A stretch of DNA of 64,000 bases, from the NCBI GenBank assembly GCA_021414005.1, contig JAIOPH010000037.1, positions 1 to 64,000 of the forward strand, read 5' to 3'. Origin of the DNA: Chthoniobacter sp. (GTDB lineage Bacteria > Verrucomicrobiota > Verrucomicrobiia > Chthoniobacterales > Chthoniobacteraceae). Positions 59,485-64,000 of this stretch are shown here, one piece after another (the first letter of the stretch is position 1; each line of letters begins with the position of its first letter). The position numbers were made by a program, and so were the translations under genes. Below the pieces are notes generated by a model. It saw only the letters and a list, made by a program, of their open reading frames with translations. It ran no database searches and was not told the DNA's origin.

Positions 59485-61287
59485 ATGAAACATCTCCCCA
59501 CGCTCGCCGCCGCCCTCGCCTTCCTCCTCGCCGCGCCGGTGCGCGGGGCGGAGACGGATTACCCGCTGACCGAGGACTCAAAGCCGCACGATGGAGTGCC
59601 GAAGGGCGAGGTGCTGAAGTTCACCTTCGCGGAGTCGAAGATTTTTCCGGGCACGACGCGCGAGTATTGGGTCTATGTGCCGAAGCAGTATGACCCGGCG
59701 AAACCGGCGTGCGTGTTCGTTTGCCAGGACGGCGTGCAATACAACGCGCCCGTGGTTTTTGACAACCTGATCGCGAAAGGTGAGATGCCAGTGACTGTCG
59801 GCGTTTTCATCATGCACGGCAAAGTGCCGCCGCTCACCGACGGGGCGCTGCCGCGTTTCAACCGCAGCCTCGAATATGACGGGCTGGGACCGGATTACGC
59901 GCGCTTCGTGCTGGAGGAGATTCTGCCCGACGTGGAAAAGAAGACCGCGGGCGACGGGCGGAAGATCGTGCTCAGCAAAAGCGGCAACGACCGCGCGATC
60001 GGTGGCGCATCGAGCGGCGCGATCTGCGCGTTCACCGCAGCGTGGGAGCGCCCGGATGCGTTCACGCGCGTCTTTTCCAACGTGGGCACCTACGTGGGCC
60101 TGCGCGGCGGCAACCAATACCCCGCGCTAATTCGCAAGACGGAGCCGAAGCCGCTCCGCGTCTTTCTCCAGGACGGCGAGAACGACCTGAACATCTACGC
60201 CGGCGACTGGTGGATGGTGAACCAGGAGATGGAACGCGCGCTCGCTTTCGCCGGTTACGAGCACGCGCACGTGTGGGGCGAGGGCGCGCACAACAGCAAG
60301 CACGCAACCGTCGTTTTTCCCGACGGCATGCGCTTTTTGTGGAAGGGCTGGCCGGAGCCGGTGAAGGCGGGGGAGAGCAAGAACAAGATGATGGGGGAGA
60401 TTCTGAAGACGGGGGAAGGGTGGGAAGTGGTGTGGGAGGGGGCGGAGAAAGACCCTCGGTCCAAATCTTACATCACGGGGTTGTGCGCAAATTTGCGGGG
60501 AGAAATTTTCTTTTATAGCACCAACCTCGAACAAACTCATCGGGTTGGGCTGGATAAGAAGGTGACGGAATATGGAGCGCCTTTACGCGGGTCGCTTGCT
60601 TTGGCTGGCGGGCCTGACGGGCGACTCCTAGCCTCATGGACGAACGGTGATGATCGGAAAGTGTCGGCCTACGATGAGAAGGGAGGACTATCGACCCCGC
60701 TGGCTGAAGGTATTAACGGAAATTTCGTGGTACGCCACGACGGGGCGATGTATGTCGTGTGGGAAGGCTCCTTTGCGATTGGGGCAAAAACTCCAGCGCG
60801 CGTGTATGAGCGATGCTGGTTCGTTTCGCCAAGCGGAGAAATAAAGGCGGTGAATGGAGGATTGAGCTATCCGCGACATGTCACGCTGTCGCCCGACCAG
60901 TCGCTGCTCTACCTCACGGAGGCGCGATCGCACTGGGTGTATAGCTACCAGATCCAGCCGGACGGCTCGCTCGCGCACAAGCAGCGCTATTACTGGCTGC
61001 ACGTCCCCGATACCGCCGAGGATGCCGGCGCGGGTGGCATGAAGGTGGACCGCGACGGACGGCTGTATGTGGCCACGCGGATGGGCGTGCAGGTTTGCGA
61101 TCAGGCCGGGCGCGTGAACTGCATTCTCCCCGTGCCGGGCGGTGAAGTCTCGGATGTGGCGTTTGGCGGCGCGGAATTCGACACTCTGTTTGCGACGTGC
61201 GGGGGTAAGCTCTACAAGCGCAAGCTCCGCGTGCAGGGTGCCAACGCCTTTGCTCCACCCATCAAGCCGAAGCCGCCGGGGCTGTGA
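59485..61287 (+). CDS. secreted esterase fused to an SMP-30/gluconolactonase-like propeller
   Basis: Esterase half: REYWVYVPKQYDPAKPACVFVCQDG, IGGASSGAICAFTAAWERPDAF; propeller half: GGLSYPRHVTLSPDQSLLYLTEARSHWVYSYQI, GGMKVDRDGRLYVATRMGVQVCDQ. Confidence 0.85.
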   Translation: MKHLPTLAAALAFLLAAPVRGAETDYPLTEDSKPHDGVPKGEVLKFTFAESKIFPGTTREYWVYVPKQYDPAKPACVFVCQDGVQYNAPVVFDNLIAKGEMPVTVGVFIMHGKVPPLTDGALPRFNRSLEYDGLGPDYARFVLEEILPDVEKKTAGDGRKIVLSKSGNDRAIGGASSGAICAFTAAWERPDAFTRVFSNVGTYVGLRGGNQYPALIRKTEPKPLRVFLQDGENDLNIYAGDWWMVNQEMERALAFAGYEHAHVWGEGAHNSKHATVVFPDGMRFLWKGWPEPVKAGESKNKMMGEILKTGEGWEVVWEGAEKDPRSKSYITGLCANLRGEIFFYSTNLEQTHRVGLDKKVTEYGAPLRGSLALAGGPDGRLLASWTNGDDRKVSAYDEKGGLSTPLAEGINGNFVVRHDGAMYVVWEGSFAIGAKTPARVYERCWFVSPSGEIKAVNGGLSYPRHVTLSPDQSLLYLTEARSHWVYSYQIQPDGSLAHKQRYYWLHVPDTAEDAGAGGMKVDRDGRLYVATRMGVQVCDQAGRVNCILPVPGGEVSDVAFGGAEFDTLFATCGGKLYKRKLRVQGANAFAPPIKPKPPGL

Positions 61288-61311
61288 AAAGCGGGGCGAT
61301 TTCTGGCGGCT

Positions 61312-62028
61312 TCACGGTCGAGCCGACGTGTGTGCGATGAAGCGGCTGAGAAAGCGGGTGAAGGCTTGGCGGGCAGGGGTGAGATCGTGGAGGAAGCGGA
61401 TGAAGGGGCTGATCTGCCTGGGGTGGTGTGCGAGATAGTTTACCAGCGCGAGCGGGCGGGGGTGTTGGGAGGTGAGGTCGAACCACTCGGCGAAAGGCAC
61501 GGGCATGGGAGTGAGCGCGGAGTCGCTGATCGCGCGCACGGCGAGCAGCGGCACGTCGGCGCGGGCGCAGGCGGTGGCGAGCGCGGCGGTTTCCATGTCC
61601 ACGCCGAGCGCACCGGTAGCGAGGGCGAGCGCGGCTTTTTCTGTCAAGCTCTCGGCGGCGCTCGGCTGGCTGGTGAGTGCGCCGAAGTGGGCGCGGGTGT
61701 CGCTGGCGAGAAGCGCGCGGCATTGCGCGACGAGCGCGGGCGCGGAGACGTTCGTGGCGATGAGCAGGTCGCCGGGGGCCAGTTGTGGAGAAAGCCCGCC
61801 GGCGAAGCCCGTGCTGATGAGCAGCCGAGGCTGGTGAAACGCGAGCAACGCCGCCGCGCTCGCCGCTGCCGCCGCCGGGCCGACGCCGGTGTGCGCGAGC
61901 AGGATTTCCTCGTCGCCAAGATTGCCGAGCAACCACCGATGGGCGTCGGGGCAGACGGTGCTGGCGTGGCGCAGGAGGTGGCGGAAATCCTGACTCTCCT
62001 GAGGTAGGGCGAAGGTGACGGCGATCAT
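61312..62028 (-). CDS. phosphorylase-superfamily nucleosidase (MTA/SAH nucleosidase or futalosine hydrolase-like)
   Basis: LLAHTGVGPAAA, LLISTGFAGGLSPQLAPGDLLIA, GVDMETAALATACARADVPLLAVRAISD. Confidence 0.8.
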   Translation of the reverse strand: MIAVTFALPQESQDFRHLLRHASTVCPDAHRWLLGNLGDEEILLAHTGVGPAAAAASAAALLAFHQPRLLISTGFAGGLSPQLAPGDLLIATNVSAPALVAQCRALLASDTRAHFGALTSQPSAAESLTEKAALALATGALGVDMETAALATACARADVPLLAVRAISDSALTPMPVPFAEWFDLTSQHPRPLALVNYLAHHPRQISPFIRFLHDLTPARQAFTRFLSRFIAHTSARP

Positions 62029-62050
62029 GGACCGAGGGAGGTTGGACGAG

Positions 62051-62085
62051 GAATGAAGAATGATGAATGAAGAATGACGAATTAG
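62051..62085. repeat. tandem heptamer array upstream of the nucleosidase start
   Basis: GAATGAA GAATGAT GAATGAA GAATGAC GAATTAG (five units). Confidence 0.85.
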
Positions 62086-62171
62086 CGCGCGGACTTTGCG
62101 GGAAAAAGAAAATGGGTGGTCACGGGAAACCCGAGCCGTTATGTTCCCGCGCCTTCGCCGACAACCTCCCC

Positions 62172-64000
62172 ATGCTTTTCGACTGCCGCCTCAAAATCGC
62201 CGCCCTCGTCTGCTCCGCGGGACTGCTTTGGACGACCATGCCGGCGGGCGCACAGGCTCCCGCGCCGCCCGCACAGAAGATGAGTCTGGATGAGGAGGCC
62301 AAGCTGAAGGGCGAGCAACTCTATGGCGAAGGCAAGTATGCGGAGGCGGCGGCGACCTTTGAGGATTTGGTGAAAAAATACCCGGCGTCGCCCTTCGTCT
62401 CGGAAGCCACGCTGCGGGCCGGAGCCGCCTACTTCGCGGCCGGCGAGCACGACAAGGCGATGGGGTTTCTGAAGAAGATTCTCGATGACAAAAAGCTGGT
62501 CGCAGAAAATCCCGTGCTGGCCGAGGCGGCGGCTGGGATGATCCCGCAGGTGGTCGCGGCGAAGGCGGCGAAGGCCAAGGAACCGGAGCGCACGCAGGGC
62601 ATGACCGAGGCGATCAAGCTGTTCGACGAGTTTCTCACCAAGCATCCGAACAGCAGCGAGGCGGAGCCCACGAGCTACGCCAAAGCGGTCGCACTTTACC
62701 AAGTCGAGCGCTTTCCCGAGGCGGCGCAGGTGCTCCAGGCGAATATCCAAAAATACGCGAACAGCCCGACCGTCATGGAGAGCCAGTATCTGCTCGCGCT
62801 GACCATCGCCACCGTCGCGGGAAAGACGACGGGTGATGCCAAGGCGGAGACCACGGCGGAGTTGCAGTACGCGGAGGCGGAGCGTCTGCTGCGTGAGATT
62901 TTGCAGCGCCGCCCAAGTGTGATTTTGGCGTGGGACACGCAATATCAGCTCGGCGAACTGCTGCTCGGACGCGCGGGGCGGATCGCGGACAAGGAAAAGC
63001 AAAAGGCGATGTTTGGGCGGGCGCTGGAGAGTTACCGCGGGGTGGCTTCGAAGGACGCCATCCAGCAGACGCAGCAGCAGTATGTGGCATCCCTGGAGGG
63101 CGCGCTGCGCCTGCCGCAGTATCAAAATCCGCAGGCGCGCGAACCGCTGAAGCGCCAAATCGACCGGGAGACTGGCAAGCTGGGGGAGATCAAGGGACGC
63201 GCGGATCAGTCCGTGACGGCGAAACTCCGCATCGGGCAGATTTTCTCGATCCTCGGGCGCAATGACGAGTCCCGCGTGTTGATGAGCTACCTCGAACAGT
63301 CCGGGTTGGTGACCGAGCCCGAGCAGAAAAAGATGGTCCTCTACACCATCGCGCGGAGTTACGCGGCGCAGAAGCTCGCGGACAAGGCGGTGGAAAAATA
63401 CAACGCGTTTCAGGCGGCCTACAAAGGCGACAAGATCGCGGCGGATCTCCCGCTGCTGATCGCGGACATTTTTCTCGATCCGAAACGCAGCGATCCGGAA
63501 AAGGCCACGAAATACCTCAACGAAGCCAAGGAGATGTATCCCGAGTCGGTGGGCGGAGTCGCGGCGCTGATGCAGGCGCGCGTGCTCATGGATCAGAAAA
63601 AATACGACGAGGCGCTCACGATCTTGAACGACACGCTGGGGAAGAATCCGTCGAAGGAACTGGCCGTGGACGCGGAGTTTTATCGCGCGACTCTTTACGC
63701 ACAGAGCGGCAAGTCGGGCGACGCGATCGAGGCTTACAAAAAAATCCGCGACAACTATGCGGGCCGTCCGCAGGCCGAGCAGGCGCATTTCCAAGCCGGC
63801 CAGCTTCTGGGTACGGCGGACCCGAAAGCGGCCGTGGTCGAGCTCAAATCCTTCGTCACCAAGTTTCCGCAGAGCCCGCTTTTGCCGGTGGCGCTGTTCG
63901 AGGTGGGCAAGGCCCAGGTGGCCACCGGGCAGAAGGACGCGGCGGAGATCACCTTCCGCGATCTGGCGGTCAAATATCCGCAGAGCCAGCCCGCGCCCTA
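62172..64000 (+). CDS. secreted TPR-repeat protein, truncated by the window end
   Basis: Translated by eye: MLFDCRLKIAALVCSAGLLWTTMPAGAQAP... then TPR-like units (GEQLYGEGKYAEAAATFEDLVKKYPASP...); open to 64000. Absent from the ORF track because no stop is reached. Confidence 0.8.
   Translation, partial: MLFDCRLKIAALVCSAGLLWTTMPAGAQAPAPPAQKMSLDEEAKLKGEQLYGEGKYAEAAATFEDLVKKYPASPFVSEATLRAGAAYFAAGEHDKAMGFLKKILDDKKLVAENPVLAEAAAGMIPQVVAAKAAKAKEPERTQGMTEAIKLFDEFLTKHPNSSEAEPTSYAKAVALYQVERFPEAAQVLQANIQKYANSPTVMESQYLLALTIATVAGKTTGDAKAETTAELQYAEAERLLREILQRRPSVILAWDTQYQLGELLLGRAGRIADKEKQKAMFGRALESYRGVASKDAIQQTQQQYVASLEGALRLPQYQNPQAREPLKRQIDRETGKLGEIKGRADQSVTAKLRIGQIFSILGRNDESRVLMSYLEQSGLVTEPEQKKMVLYTIARSYAAQKLADKAVEKYNAFQAAYKGDKIAADLPLLIADIFLDPKRSDPEKATKYLNEAKEMYPESVGGVAALMQARVLMDQKKYDEALTILNDTLGKNPSKELAVDAEFYRATLYAQSGKSGDAIEAYKKIRDNYAGRPQAEQAHFQAGQLLGTADPKAAVVELKSFVTKFPQSPLLPVALFEVGKAQVATGQKDAAEITFRDLAVKYPQSQPAP

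Noticed and set aside
62139-63794. Minus ORF of 551 aa
   Set aside because: Antisense to the TPR protein, which has a signal peptide and repeat structure.

Overview
GC-rich bacterial chromosomal segment, most likely Verrucomicrobia. The lineage call rests on Verru_Chthon-type pseudopilin cassette proteins, a PVC-type heme-binding CxxCH dehydrogenase and a TGTTC-N4-GAACA palindrome at lexA. About 55 coding regions are supportable, mostly housekeeping: dinG-like helicase, LptF/G permease, prs-ctc-pth-rpsF-ssb, ligA, a kinase-murQ fusion, xylB-like kinase, ubiX, folD, rhaA, rho, 2-oxoacid dehydrogenase E1a/E1b/E2, hpt, lexA, a sarcosine oxidase-BCCT-PLP enzyme cluster, a pseudopilin cassette, gspE/pilB, cutA, mnmA, L,D-transpeptidase, corA, a nucleosidase and a 3'-truncated TPR protein. 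No rRNA, tRNA, CRISPR array, transposase, prophage or classical defence island was recognised. The most unusual signals are: (1) short heptamer-periodic repeats of different sequence that repeatedly abut start codons, one of them in-frame at the domain junction of the kinase-MurQ fusion; (2) a ~180 bp nested inverted-repeat element downstream of rhaA and other strong hairpins; (3) a LigA with a long insertion in its HhH region, a compositional switch and an adjacent BRCT protein; (4) a single-TM microprotein directly downstream of lexA; (5) a Verru_Chthon-like B-C-A cassette with no recognisable D member next to it. All calls were made by eye from sequence and translations; no searches were run.
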